From positions 126,393,914 to 126,457,913 of the forward strand of contig NC_091130.1 of NCBI RefSeq assembly GCF_040183065.1: 64,000 nucleotides of DNA, written 5' to 3'. The notes below the pieces were generated by a model. That model had not been told where the DNA came from. It did not search any database and worked only from the letters and a program-made list of their open reading frames with translations. Shown here one piece after another: positions 59,001 to 63,519 of this stretch; positions within the stretch are counted from its first letter, which is position 1, and each line of letters starts with the position of its first letter. The stretch comes from Periplaneta americana. Lineage: Eukaryota; Arthropoda; Insecta; Blattodea; Blattidae. A program made the position numbers and the translations under genes.

Positions 59001-61814
59001 GGTACAATGTTAGAATGCCTTGATTAGGCTCGGCAAATAGATCTATAACGTCATCAACGAAAAACAAGTGCCAGACGCTCATATATGAAAATGAACACAG
59101 AATATAGTTCATTTATATTAATAATATAATTCTTTCTTTTGCTTATTCTTTATTTATTAATAAAATGTACTTTTATTTATTGTAATAACTAATAAAGTAA
59201 CATATAAATGTAATATGAATAAAGTTATTTAATTTCACCTACGGGAAATAATATCGAAAGGTGCTATTCATAGACATTTCGCAGCACGCGCTACGAGCGT
59301 ACTAAGCTAGCCCCGGCTATCCACTGGTTACTTATACAGAATTCAAATGATATCCTATCGCTAACACTGGTTTATGAATACGAAAAACGCTGATCTTCCA
59401 CCGAAATCCCGCGCTAAAAATGTCTATGAATACGGCCCTTCATGATTTAGCCCGCAAAAGCTGTGTTTGGTCACAGTCTACTACGTATATACAGTCACGA
59501 AGCTTGGGATGATTTTTTGCCAACGAGTTGCATTTCTCGCGATAGTTGCTAGCCACTTGGAGCGCTGTGAGTACTAGGAACAATAGACTGTGTCACTGTC
59601 ATCGTGATCTAATACAGGCCGTAAGGCAGGCCATGTGATTCGCTTAACCCGATCACGAAGGGCGGCGTTTCAACCATATAAATTAATTGGAATGCATAAA
59701 GAGTAACATATATTTCTCTAAACTGCAGTGTAATTGCATTATTAAAATTTAAAAATGATTAGAGGACACTTCAGACATAATTCCTTGCGAGTTAAAGTGT
59801 AATATTATTTTTGGTATGAAAACTATGTTGTTCGTGTGTGCAATACCTGCCTTTATTTCGATTAAATATTGCGAAATTCTTGTACATTCATTTATGCACG
59901 ATTCAATAATTTTCAGTTGCACCGCACGAATATTTAGATATGTTGAAATTATACGTTATGTTTACTGTACCAGTTGCCCATTTCTGTCTGATTTTAGTGG
60001 TCTCCAATGCCCTGCCACTACATATGTATGTCATGTCATGTCATATGGATATTATAGGTTATGTTTACTATATTTAACTTATATTCCTATATTCGAAATT
60101 ATACATTATAATTAAACATAATGTCATGTATGACACCCGTCACATTCTATTTGTCTGTATTTTAATACTACAATTGGGTACTGAATTATTGTATTTATCT
60201 ACTACCTAAGAGACACGTACACTAATTTCATAGGAATGGTATGGTAAATTTTCTGTCTACAATTAAGGAAGGTAGATGTGCTAAATTAAAATCACAATAT
60301 AAATTCGTTTTTATTGAACCTCAAAATAGCTTCCATTCTAAACTTAAAATGTTGATGCGAACAGATTATGTTAACACGTAAAATTCTCTTCACATTAAAA
60401 TAACACAGTTTTGTAATTATTTCTGCAACATATTATGCAACAAGAAGTAAACGGAACTTATGGACACATTACACTAAATAAAGTTTAGCAATGATACGCA
60501 ATAAAGTTATAATATTTCACTGAGCTCCATACACCGAACTAGGAAACCCGAACAAACATTACGGCCTGGTCTAGATCGAAAAGGCATCATTGACTGTACC
60601 GTATTTCGCTTTGTTGTGAAAAGTTGTGTAAACTGTGAAATATTCGTTATCGATTGTAATAACTGTAAATGGCTAAAATACAATAATAATATGGAACAAG
60701 GAGACGTTTGTGGTACTATAATATTGTAAGAAAAAGAAGTCAGAGTTATCCTTCTTCCGAAAGATCCAGGAAGGTGAGTTTATAAAATATAATATATACT
60801 TTATGAAAATAATATGTAAACCTTATGTATTTTACATTTCGATAATGGAAGGAAGGTGCTAATTTTTTCAAAAGAATACGATATCGAAAGTACAATACAT
60901 TTTATCGTCTGCTGGGGAAAGGGTCTGTGATGAGGCGATAGTAGCGATCCTGGTGGTGAGCAACTATCTAAGTTTGCATATTTAGTAAGTATTGAGCTTC
61001 GTGACTGTATATATTAGACTGTGGATTGGTGCTGATCGTTCCTGATTGATATTTCTCTTCTCATGTCTGTTAAAGGTCTTACAGGTCTTCTATATCTCTG
61101 TGTAATATTTTCTGGATAGTAAAATAATTGACACCAGGCACCTAACTAACATAGTACATAATTCTTTCTTCCGTTTTATTCTTTCGTTTCTTCTTATAAC
61201 TATCCTTCTCCTTATTTCAGTTTTATTCTTTCCTTTTTCTTTTTTCTCGCCTTTCTTTCATTTCTTTCTTTCTTTCCGTCTTTTCTGTTCTACATTTCAT
61301 CTTTCTTTTTATTTTCTTTCCTTCTTGTCTTCTTTCTTTTTATTTTCTTTCCTTCTTCTTGTCTTCTTTCTTTCTCTCTGTGCCTTATCTTATTTCTTTG
61401 TTTCTTTCCTTCCTGCTTGTTTATCTCTGAAACCTCAGTATCTTCGTGTAAACCTGAGTTTCAAATGTATGGAAATTTAAGGTTCCGAGATCAAAGGTAG
61501 GGTTAGTTGAAAGGAGTGGCGTCCAAACTACATAATCAATTTAATTACCTAGACGTAGGGCTTGAGTGTTCTCAAGCTTAACGAAGCTCCACCTTGACCT
61601 ACAAGCAAACAGAATGCCGTTCTCGTCTAAATACAGTAGGCTACTTACCCACGGCTCGGTCCTGGATGTCCATGGCGGCAGCTAGGAATGTGCAGGCGTT
61701 CAGGACGGACAACGTAGAGGTGACATGGTCCTCGCAGGCCGCTCTCAGCTCTTCTACTCCGAGTTCTTGTGCAAGATTCAGCATCTCAAACACTCCGCTG
61801 TCCTGCAGCATGAT
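28238..61814 (-). CDS. BTB-BACK-TLDc domain protein (7 exons, N-terminus off window)
   Basis: Seven exons (61649-61814, 43958-44091, 41432-41591, 39578-39753, 34567-34719, 31361-31539, 28238-28424) join with consistent phases to a 384-residue C-terminal part ending in TAG. Residues 1-55 are the last helices of a BTB domain ([20 protein letters not shown]). Residues 56-155 form BACK ([20 protein letters not shown], then [18 protein letters not shown]). From about 185 on is a TLDc domain: [71 protein letters not shown] proteins often act as cullin-3 substrate adaptors, while some TLDc proteins bind the V-ATPase; both roles are inference here. The minus-strand introns, up to 17.6 kb, carry most of the window's transposons, and one contains the SmE gene. 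An AATAAA lies three bases after the stop. Confidence 0.88.
28463..29443 (+). mobile_element. Dispersed retroelement-like repeat R, copy 1
   Basis: About 980 bp starting AACTAGCCATACTCGTGCGC and ending TTATTATTAGTATAGAT. Near the end are GTTCACCCATTATCGCGTGA, ATCCAGACAGACAGAC and AAAAAGCGATTTTCGGTTTC, the 3'-end pattern common to RTE-type LINEs and their SINEs in insects. No polyprotein is encoded. A second copy with the same start and end is at 61855-63053. Confidence 0.75.
29465..29690 (+). mobile_element. tRNA-derived SINE, family C
   Basis: Box-A-like CATAGTAGCTCAGTTGATAT is followed by a degenerate box B and a body containing ATTCAGCCTTCTGTCAAATT and CCAGGGATAAAAAGGTGGAC. It sits right next to repeat R copy 1. 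Confidence 0.55.
29850..30960 (+). pseudogene. LINE RNase H domain, copy 2 (nearly intact)
   Basis: From about 30165 the frame gives [41 protein letters not shown] and [20 protein letters not shown], so all four acidic RNase H residues (D, E, D, D) are present. The C-terminal tail has [20 protein letters not shown] and CPLCNSNQ, and the frame ends at a TAA near 30916. A frameshift near 30165 separates it from the upstream part ([20 protein letters not shown]). It lies in the last intron of the BTB-BACK-TLDc gene, antisense to it, and is 5'-truncated. Confidence 0.85.
31361..31539 (-). CDS. BTB-BACK-TLDc exon F (TLDc)
   Basis: 179 bp, phase 0 in and 2 out; acceptor ACTTCAG, donor GTAAGT. It encodes [35 protein letters not shown] and [25 protein letters not shown] and S..AFLFTL are core TLDc motifs. 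Confidence 0.88.
32275..32705 (+). mobile_element. Penelope-like element 3' fragment, copy 2
   Basis: Plus-strand remnants of the GIY-YIG region ([15 protein letters not shown]) are followed by a 71-codon frame [20 protein letters not shown], then a 3' region with GAAGATGGCCCATAACAGGC and an A-rich end. It is more decayed than 9680-10750 and belongs to a different subfamily at its 3' end. Confidence 0.8.
32645..32684 (+). ncRNA. Degenerate hammerhead-like motif in Penelope-like copy 2
   Basis: The core box CTGAAGA, an extra T, stem II GGCC...GGCT (with one G-U pair), GAA and the self-complementary ACATGT are all in order. Stem I is weak (GTT with AAC), and the base at the expected cleavage site is T. 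It is probably a related but decayed or different-subfamily ribozyme. Confidence 0.4.
32755..33190 (+). pseudogene. LINE RNase H/C-terminal remnant (third family)
   Basis: Broken frames give [36 protein letters not shown] and [27 protein letters not shown] is the last RNase H motif and the C..W....HLLFHC end is the usual LINE tail. Several stops are present. Confidence 0.65.
33190..34250 (+). pseudogene. Internally deleted LINE: endonuclease joined to C-terminal tail
   Basis: From about 33475 the frame reads [40 protein letters not shown] and [18 protein letters not shown], the start of an apurinic-type endonuclease. At about 34075 it jumps to LRWAGHVAC-like and [16 protein letters not shown], then AAMNLQVP and a stop. 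The whole RT is missing, so this is an internal deletion derivative of the family at 8350-9245. A SINE sits inside the endonuclease part at 33673-33934. Confidence 0.75.
33673..33934 (-). mobile_element. tRNA-derived SINE, family A2, with 11-bp target duplication
   Basis: TCTTTATTCAT flanks it on both sides (33662-33672 and 33935-33945). On the minus strand the head has GTGGAGTAACGGTTAGCGCA and box B GGGTTCGATTCC, followed by GGTTGAGGTTTTTTCCGGGG and a family A-like end (GGTTATTTAGCGTC). The tRNA head and mid-body differ from family A. It interrupts the LINE endonuclease. Confidence 0.85.
34567..34719 (-). CDS. BTB-BACK-TLDc exon E (TLDc)
   Basis: 153 bp, phase 0-0; acceptor ATTTCAG, donor GTAAGT. 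It encodes [20 protein letters not shown] and [20 protein letters not shown], the first strands and the conserved S.DG.S...FH..CD region of TLDc, followed by PTYVIAM. Confidence 0.88.
35100..36085 (-). mobile_element. Jockey-like LINE 3' part with intact RNase H frame (299 codons)
   Basis: The minus frame 36056-35157 is open for 299 residues: [20 protein letters not shown] (D), [16 protein letters not shown] (E), [12 protein letters not shown] (D), [20 protein letters not shown] (D), then [20 protein letters not shown] and a [16 protein letters not shown] zinc knuckle. The 3' end is shared with 14871-15040 and 38040-38090. It is 5'-truncated and starts just before the RNase H domain, but the frame is undamaged, so insertion is probably recent. 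Confidence 0.85.
36100..36724 (+). pseudogene. LINE reverse-transcriptase fragment (palm to thumb)
   Basis: Plus-strand frames give [39 protein letters not shown] and from 36383 an open frame [60 protein letters not shown]. This is the region after the YADD box in RTE-like LINEs. It lies back to back with the LINE ending at 36085. Confidence 0.75.
36725..37480. other. BTB-BACK-TLDc intron, nothing recognised
   Basis: AT-rich intron without supportable features. Confidence 0.4.
37480..38090 (+). pseudogene. Jockey-like LINE C-terminus (paralog of 35100-36085)
   Basis: The frame 37491-37976 reads [58 protein letters not shown] and [16 protein letters not shown]. It aligns throughout with the C-terminal 150 residues of the LINE at 35157-36056. 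The 3' UTR ends in a short (GATA)n. 5'-truncated. Confidence 0.8.
38206..39530 (+). mobile_element. Complete Tc1-like DNA transposon, 1325 bp
   Basis: The inverted ends starting CAGTAGCGTGCAAATTAATC match perfectly over 26 bp, and TA flanks both sides (38204-38205 and 39531-39532). It contains an uninterrupted transposase frame. It inserted in a BTB-BACK-TLDc intron, 47 bp from the 5' splice site of exon D, in antisense orientation to the gene. Confidence 0.93.
38414..39445 (+). CDS. Tc1-like transposase, DD34E, apparently intact
   Basis: 343 residues, close to the 340 usual for Tc1. The first ATG is at 38414, but the one at 38438 ([10 protein letters not shown]) is the more usual Tc1 start. 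An N-terminal helix-turn-helix ([20 protein letters not shown], residues 27-46) is followed by a second one around 86-120 ([32 protein letters not shown]). Catalytic residues are D161 ([12 protein letters not shown]), D249 ([12 protein letters not shown]) and E284 ([11 protein letters not shown]), with 34 residues between the last two. [10 protein letters not shown] has Leu where many Tc1 proteins have Asn. No stop or frameshift is seen, so the protein could be functional. Confidence 0.9.
   Translation: MYILSSSQMDTTPRKRSKIITLAEHSSMTQRQIAAECHIGLATVNSIIKRYRETGSITPQKKGNCGWKRKTSPADDRLIVRKSKLNPRLTAVDLTRELMATTGANIHVTTVHHRLLEAGQRARKRIKKKLLTPVMCKKRLMWAKLHQHWTVNDWKNVLFSDESHFEVHSHRVSYVRKGSKKVTAAHLQQAPKYPPKVMFWGCFTHEGPGALIPIKGMMNSDKYIHLLETRIVPQLQKSFPDGRGVFQQDLAPCHTSRKTTEFFNKKNIQVLPWPGNSPDINPIENLWSICKRRMQKMDCSTKEKMISALIGVWFRDEEMKNICGKLVESMPNRLRNKGGHIDY
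39578..39753 (-). CDS. BTB-BACK-TLDc exon D (linker and start of TLDc)
   Basis: 176 bp, phase 1 in and 0 out; acceptor ATTTCAG, donor GTACTA. It encodes [33 protein letters not shown] and [13 protein letters not shown] Tc1 element ends 47 bp beyond the donor (39530). The GTACTA donor is weaker than the others. Confidence 0.82.
39896..39968. mobile_element. Solo end of the pogo-like family
   Basis: TACAGTAAAATCCCTC, GGCACCCAAATAACTG and AATACCAAAACAACGACACT match, in reverse, the right end of the element at 22701-24572. No second end is seen nearby. Confidence 0.55.
40700..41260 (-). mobile_element. Two tandem tRNA-derived SINE units (family D), period 291 bp
   Basis: The unit beginning GCAAATCTAGTCTTTCAGGT is repeated at 40708 and 40999. 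Each contains, on the minus strand, a tRNA-like head (box A TAGCTCAGTTGGCAGAGCAC, box B GGGATCGATACC) preceded by the shared ACTCGCGTGGGCTGACGAAA region. The two units differ at only a few positions, suggesting recent tandem duplication or insertion. A related inverted pair is at 42930-43370. Confidence 0.8.
41432..41591 (-). CDS. BTB-BACK-TLDc exon C (BACK)
   Basis: 160 bp, phase 0 in and 1 out; acceptor CCTTCAG, donor GTTGGT. It encodes [40 protein letters not shown] and RLLLI. The E-x-x-V-W-x-A-V-x-x-W motif is diagnostic for BACK. Confidence 0.88.
41739..42228 (-). mobile_element. Penelope-like element 3' fragment, left arm of inverted pair
   Basis: On the minus strand it runs from the GIY-YIG region (CNSCDS-like, [19 protein letters not shown]) through MEILHIQPK to the 3' hammerhead region and a terminal segment with GATCGCCATTTAATCAATTA. 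It is arranged head-to-head with the copy at 42229-42668, producing a palindrome of roughly 2 x 440 bp. Penelope-like elements are known to insert as tandem or inverted partial copies. Confidence 0.85.
41792..41835 (-). ncRNA. Hammerhead ribozyme motif in Penelope-like left arm
   Basis: It has the same 44-nt layout as 9721-9764. The core boxes CTGAGGA and GAA, stem I GGCT/AGCC and stem III ACAGCTGT are all kept. Stem II has one mismatch (GGTA with CACC), so this copy may be slightly weakened. Confidence 0.55.
42229..42668 (+). mobile_element. Penelope-like element 3' fragment, right arm of inverted pair
   Basis: The plus frame 42149-42547 includes [20 protein letters not shown] and [20 protein letters not shown], then the 3' region with the hammerhead motif and the same terminal GATCGCCATTTAATCAATTA as the left arm. 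The junction at 42228/42229 lies inside the GIY-YIG coding region in both arms. Confidence 0.85.
42577..42620 (+). ncRNA. Hammerhead ribozyme motif in Penelope-like right arm
   Basis: Stem I GGCT (42577-42580) pairs with AGCC (42617-42620). The core CTGAGGA is at 42581-42587, stem II GGTG (42589-42592) pairs with CACC (42601-42604), GAA is at 42605-42607, and the self-complementary stem III is at 42608-42615. Cleavage would be expected after A42616 (GUA). The extra U at 42588 and loopless stem III are the non-standard parts; a dimeric form would relieve the latter. Confidence 0.65.
42930..43370. mobile_element. Inverted pair of family D SINEs
   Basis: A minus-strand copy (box B GGGATTGATACC, box A TAGCTCAGTCGGTAGAGCAT, 42950-43030) is followed by a plus-strand copy whose head GTAGCTCAGTCGGTAGAGCA lies at 43325-43345. 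The shared CAAGTCACACAGAGTTTG occurs in opposite orientations around 43125-43225. Confidence 0.7.
43371..43950. other. BTB-BACK-TLDc intron, nothing recognised
   Basis: AT-rich intron downstream of exon B on the minus strand. No features supported. Confidence 0.4.
43958..44091 (-). CDS. BTB-BACK-TLDc exon B (BACK)
   Basis: 134 bp, phase 1 in and 0 out; acceptor GTTCCAG, donor GTAAGT. It encodes [40 protein letters not shown] and [21 protein letters not shown] is the typical BACK helix pair. Confidence 0.85.
44365..44547. mobile_element. MITE-7 copy 3 (183 bp)
   Basis: The ends CACAGCCTGGTATACACAGT and ACTGTATATACTAGATTGTC are inverted. The 7-bp duplication CTATAAC is perfect (44358-44364, 44548-44554). 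It is about 90% like copy 1 by eye. Confidence 0.85.
44954..45630 (+). pseudogene. hAT-like (CGGBP1/BED-type) transposon protein remnant
   Basis: The frame 44954-45415 gives [40 protein letters not shown] and [18 protein letters not shown] at 45413-45415 and a frame change lead to [57 protein letters not shown]...LK resembles the C-terminal dimerisation region of hAT transposases. Broken by one stop, otherwise well kept. Confidence 0.6.
45640..46740. other. BTB-BACK-TLDc intron, nothing recognised
   Basis: AT-rich and pyrimidine-rich sequence with a 13-nt G-run at about 46449. No gene or repeat family was identified. Confidence 0.35.
46750..46915 (-). mobile_element. tRNA-derived SINE, family A2, decayed
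   Basis: AATGAGTCTGAGGTCCAACA, AAAATTACCCAGCAATTCTG and TGCTAACCATTACTCCACAG match the A2 copy at 33673-33934. Box B is lost. Confidence 0.6.
47310..47349. repeat. Long poly(A) tract
   Basis: About 38 consecutive A after GAAGG. It could be the tail of a retrotransposed sequence to its left, but I could not recognise what was copied. Confidence 0.9.
47397..49500 (-). pseudogene. Decayed ORF1/gag-like sequence split by a DNA transposon
   Basis: Minus frames at 49494-49246 ([20 protein letters not shown]), 48018-47704 ([20 protein letters not shown]) and 47683-47429 ([20 protein letters not shown]) are charged and coiled-coil-like, as in LINE ORF1 or gag proteins. The element at 48146-49071 separates them. 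Family assignment is a guess. Confidence 0.3.
48146..49071 (+). mobile_element. IS630/Tc1-like deletion derivative, 926 bp
   Basis: The ends GAGCCCGGACGAGAAGTTAT and (complement) GAGCTGAGACGAGATGTTAT are inverted over about 26 bp, with TA on both sides (48144-48145, 49072-49073). The interior encodes only the two ends of a transposase: an N-terminal helix-turn-helix ([20 protein letters not shown]) and, after a deletion of the catalytic core, a C-terminal [20 protein letters not shown] segment. Confidence 0.7.
49560..49812 (-). mobile_element. tRNA-derived SINE, family A
   Basis: TTGGTTATTTAACGACGCTG, AACCTCGGAAAAAACCCAAC, box B GGGTTCGATCCCC (complement) and CCACGCCAGTGGCTT. Well preserved. 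Confidence 0.85.
50367..50768. mobile_element. Fold-back element with tRNA-like sequence in each arm
   Basis: Two inverted arms (50367-50534 and 50593-50768) start GTACAGTAGTGGCAAAAAAA and include ACCGGACCTACCCTTGT, ATAGACTGGTAACTAAGAC, a box-B-like GGTTCGAATCCTGCCTGG and TATTCAAATTTATTCC. The arms are about 90% identical by eye and separated by 58 bp. Each arm looks like a tRNA-derived SINE, so this could be two head-to-head SINEs or a MITE that captured a tRNA-like sequence. Confidence 0.75.
50850..51300 (-). pseudogene. LINE ORF1-type fragment
   Basis: Minus frame 51297-51046 ends with [40 protein letters not shown] and LEFC. This R-x-RRK-x-L-x-P-Y....G..A....KL..NGK.YDL pattern recurs upstream of endonuclease domains in insect LINEs. 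Downstream frames are broken. Confidence is limited because only one domain is visible. Confidence 0.4.
51549..51868 (+). pseudogene. Unrecognised plus-strand exon-like or retrogene fragment
   Basis: After a strong polypyrimidine tract and GTGTGTTAG at about 51548, the frame gives [40 protein letters not shown] and [15 protein letters not shown] one-base shift at 51725 continues as [40 protein letters not shown] and ETPETE before a stop. The composition is protein-like across both frames, so it may be a processed pseudogene or an exon of an unrelated nested gene. I do not recognise the protein. Confidence 0.3.
52670..53354. mobile_element. Pogo/Tigger-like MITE, 685 bp
   Basis: The ends CAGTGAAACCTCTC and its complement GAGAGGTTTCACTG are inverted and flanked by TA (52668-52669 and 53355-53356). 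Subterminal GGACACC repeats (GTAAGGACACCCCCAAGATA on the left; AAGGACACCTCCCAGATGC on the right) are shared. The interior has no transposase. Confidence 0.8.
53405..55330 (-). pseudogene. R2-like (restriction-like endonuclease) LINE fragment, interrupted
   Basis: On the minus strand 55330-54830 encodes an RT thumb and linker in broken frames ([60 protein letters not shown]). Then 54787-54377 reads [60 protein letters not shown]. This is the CCHC knuckle followed by a PD-(D/E)XK-type endonuclease, as in R2-clade elements. The end continues at 53597-53405 ([20 protein letters not shown]). A 763-bp insertion separates the last two parts. Confidence 0.7.
53614..54376. mobile_element. 763-bp insertion bracketed by a 16-bp direct repeat
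   Basis: TTTAACAACCAGTTCT occurs at 53598-53613 and again at 54377-54392, and LINE coding resumes exactly across it. Inside, CTATACTGTTTTCGCTGTAA (53673) and its complement near 54366 are the ends of a DNA element with about 45-bp inverted repeats. The outer 16-bp repeat is longer than expected for that element, so either two insertions are stacked or the LINE was interrupted during integration. Confidence 0.6.
55331..55980. other. BTB-BACK-TLDc intron with a short LINE tail
   Basis: Only GCAGCAATGAACCTCC and GGGTTCCTTGAACAG at 55484-55514 is recognisable, as the extreme 3' end of the LINE family at 8350-9245. The remainder is AT-rich and unassigned. Confidence 0.45.
55982..56035. repeat. 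(CT)n(TA)n(CA)n compound microsatellite
   Basis: CTCTCTCT, then TATATATA, then CACACACA in one 50-bp tract. Confidence 0.95.
56574..56600. repeat. Interstitial (CCTAA)n = (TTAGG)n telomere-type tract
   Basis: Five perfect CCTAA units plus CC. TTAGG is the ancestral insect telomeric repeat and is present in cockroaches. This short tract is internal, inside a gene intron, about 460 bp beyond the SmE stop codon. Confidence 0.9.
56920..56925 (-). terminator. Polyadenylation signal for SmE
   Basis: AATAAA on the minus strand, 138 bases after the SmE stop codon. The sequence that follows is not A-rich, so this is a signal used by a resident gene and not the tail of a recent retrocopy. Confidence 0.6.
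57063..57356 (-). CDS. SNRPE: Small nuclear ribonucleoprotein E (SmE), complete and intronless
   Basis: 97 residues starting [20 protein letters not shown]. It belongs to the seven-member Sm ring that binds U1, U2, U4 and U5 snRNAs. Sm motif 1 runs about residues 28-61 ([33 protein letters not shown]) and Sm motif 2 about 73-86 ([13 protein letters not shown]), with KGDN contacting the uridine-rich site. It is close to human SNRPE throughout, with a slightly longer C-terminus (NPQAMSSA). No frameshift, stop or missing key residue is seen. It lies in the 17.6-kb intron between exons A and B of the BTB-BACK-TLDc gene, same strand. It may be an expressed retrocopy or the normal gene; no poly(A) tail remnant or target duplication is visible. 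Confidence 0.95.
   Translation of the reverse strand: MAYKGPQKVQKVMVQPINLIFRYLQTRSRVQVWLYENVNLRLEGHIVGFDEYMNLVLDDAEEYHMKTRNRKSLGRLMLKGDNITLIQNVNPQAMSSA
57400..57490 (-). promoter_or_regulatory. Probable SmE promoter region
   Basis: A locally GC-rich, CpG-containing stretch (CTACCGGCGTCCGAACTCCG and ATGGCGCTGGACGCGAAGC on the plus strand) lies 50-130 bp upstream of the SmE start in otherwise AT-rich DNA. No TATA box is evident. This is inference from composition. Confidence 0.4.
58832..59001. mobile_element. MITE-7 copy 4 (170 bp)
   Basis: The ends CACAGTCTAGTATATACAGT and ACTGTATATATTAGACTGTG are inverted. The flanks GTACTAT and GTACAAT agree at 6 of 7 positions. Confidence 0.8.
59472..59592. 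mobile_element. MITE-7 copy 5, partial
   Basis: The left end CACAGTCTACTACGTATATA and body are present, but it stops at the internal GGAACAATAGACTGTG. No flanking duplication. Confidence 0.6.
59593..60920. other. BTB-BACK-TLDc intron, nothing recognised
   Basis: AT-rich intron. No coding, RNA or repeat structure was identified. Confidence 0.4.
60928..61023. mobile_element. MITE-7 copy 6, half element
   Basis: Only one half (GATGAGGCGATAGTAGCGAT to TATATTAGACTGTG) is present, in inverted orientation relative to copy 4. Confidence 0.7.
61180..61430. repeat. Polypyrimidine (TTTC)n-rich tract
   Basis: About 250 bp of C/T-rich DNA built from TTTC, TTCC and CTTT units; antisense to the gene it is a polypurine stretch. 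Confidence 0.85.
61649..61814 (-). CDS. BTB-BACK-TLDc exon A (end of BTB)
   Basis: 166 bp, phase 0 in and 1 out; acceptor ACATACAG, donor GTAAGT. It encodes [40 protein letters not shown] and [16 protein letters not shown], the BTB-to-BACK connecting helices. A dispersed repeat begins only about 40 bp upstream of its acceptor. Exons encoding the rest of BTB are off the right edge. Confidence 0.85.
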
Positions 61815-61854
61815 CTGTATGTAACACAAGGAGTTTGTACGCACACTTAATAAT

Positions 61855-62894
61855 AACTAGCCGTACCCGTGCCTCCGCTGCACCCGTTAGAAATAAATAT
61901 AAAGTAATTACATAATTAAAATAGGACATTTGATCCAGGGAACATTCGTGTTTGATAGAAGGATAAATCGTTTAATATGTTACTTAATTTAAATTGCATC
62001 CAAATAATTAAAATGCGATCATTTTGGTCCAGAGACACTCATTTGGTGCAATAACAATTCCTTTAATATGTTTCTTAATTTTTATTACATGCAACCATAG
62101 TTTAATGAAGATTGACATCATTTAGATTTAATGTGTATATTTTATTTTACTTGTTATAGGTTTCCATTGAATTATGGTAATAACTTAATTTTAACCCTTG
62201 TTTTCTACGTATTCAGTAAATGGCGCTTGGCCCACTATGGTTCTGAACCCTTCAAATAACTTAAATTATATTATACAATATTACATATTATATTATATTA
62301 TATTATATTATATTATATTATATTATATTATATTATATTATATTATATTATATTATATCAGAAGTTACTGTAATAACAATATAGCATTATGTCCATCTAG
62401 AGAAACTACACTTTCCAATGGTGAAATAATAATTAATTATACAAATCGGTTAATTTAGCTTCCGATATTACTTCATACAAACACAGAAACATTCTCTGTA
62501 GGCTATCTTTCATAGCTTTCGATTCTTGCTGTCCAAGGCCCCTTATAGACGAAGTCATTTGTTTTTTAATTCATTACACGGCCTTAGATGGCAGTTATTT
62601 TAATTTTAAAACTCATTTATCTCATTAAATATCAGTCCTATCAAAATATTTCAAGGAACAAAACTTAACGCAAATGATTTTTGAAGAAACTTTTGTTCTG
62701 TAACAGTTTTCACAAAAATCAATAATAAGCGAGAATTTCGATTTCTTTAATTCAGGCCCCCTTATAACCCCCCTTTTAAATAATGTATTTTGAATGCCAT
62801 ATATCCTAAAATCTAAGTTACAACGAATTTAATTTATATTCCAATTTTCATCGAAATCCGTTCAGCCATTATCGCGTGAAACGGTAACAAACAT

Positions 62895-62929
<35 letters not shown>

Positions 62930-63053
62930 TACAAACAAAACTTTCAAAAAAGCGATTTTCGGTTTCAGGGTGGTTAATTATATATGTTAGGACCAATTAT
63001 TTTTGGAAAATCGAAAATTACCAGAAAAATTTCGGCTACAGATTTATTATTAG
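61855..63053 (+). mobile_element. Dispersed retroelement-like repeat R, copy 2, with nested insertion
   Basis: It starts AACTAGCCGTACCCGTGCCT and ends GATTTATTATTAG, matching copy 1 at 28463-29443 throughout, including GTTCAGCCATTATCGCGTGA and a (CAGA)n tract at 62898-62928. A segment of about 190 bp at 62190-62360, absent from copy 1, includes AAATGGCGCTTGGCCCACTA and a long (ATATT)n array. Confidence 0.75.
62262..62358. repeat. (ATATT)n pentanucleotide array
   Basis: About 19 units of ATATT inside repeat R copy 2, probably the tail of a nested insertion. Confidence 0.95.
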
Positions 63054-63054
63054 G

Positions 63055-63126
63055 ACCTCCGTGCCCCCCAAGTGCCTTCATGGCATGTTACGGGGATATC
63101 TTTACCTTTACCTTTTATAGATGATG

Positions 63127-63172
<46 letters not shown>
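63055..63172 (-). mobile_element. SINE tail fragment with (AAT)n
   Basis: CCTTCATGGCATGTTACGGG, GGATATCTTTACCTTTACC and then (AAT)n. It abuts repeat R copy 2 directly and matches 27955-28040 in part. Confidence 0.5.
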
Positions 63173-63173
<1 letters not shown>

Positions 63174-63323
63174 TTTCTTCAGAACTGCAAGAACTAGATA
63201 ACTCAATTTTTTTTTACACAGAAGAGAACAAAAGAAAAAGTTCTTACGTTGGCTGGACTCAACTTTGGTTACAATCAGTAGCAGCCAGTGATCGAAATCT
63301 TCAGTGAGGCCTCATGTAACTAG

Positions 63324-63504
63324 ATTATTATGATGTACCGAAGTACATATGATATTTCCGCAGAAATTCTGCGTCATCATATGATGAAAGACATCGCGAT
63401 GGGAATCCGGTGTGGCTTAGTGGATACAGCGTCAGCACGTAGACCTGAAAACCCGGGTTCAAATCCCGGTGCCGGAGAGAATTTTCTCTGTTCCACTCAT
63501 CTTT
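63324..63504 (+). mobile_element. tRNA-like SINE with 14-bp target duplication
   Basis: CCTCATGTAACTAG flanks it on both sides (63310-63323 and 63505-63518). Inside, 63407-63476 has a seven-pair acceptor stem (TCCGGTG/TGCCGGA), box A GTGGCTTAGTGGATA and a perfect T-arm CCGGGTTCAAATCCCGG. The anticodon loop ACGTAGA lacks U33, so this is not a functional tRNA gene. Upstream ATTTCCGCAGAAATTCTGCG forms a hairpin. The trailing GAGAATTTTCTC resembles family B. Confidence 0.8.
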
Positions 63505-63519
63505 CCTCATGTAACTAGT

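Noticed and set aside
59816-60115. 99-codon plus frame
   Set aside because: Cys/Tyr/Ile-rich, no domain, no splice or repeat support.
62198-62458. 86-codon frame with YYII repeats
   Set aside because: It is a translation of the (ATATT)n array inside repeat R copy 2.
63407-63476. Possible tRNA gene with GTA anticodon
   Set aside because: The anticodon loop lacks U33, the anticodon stem has a mismatch, and the sequence lies inside a 181-bp insert with a 14-bp target duplication, so it is a SINE.
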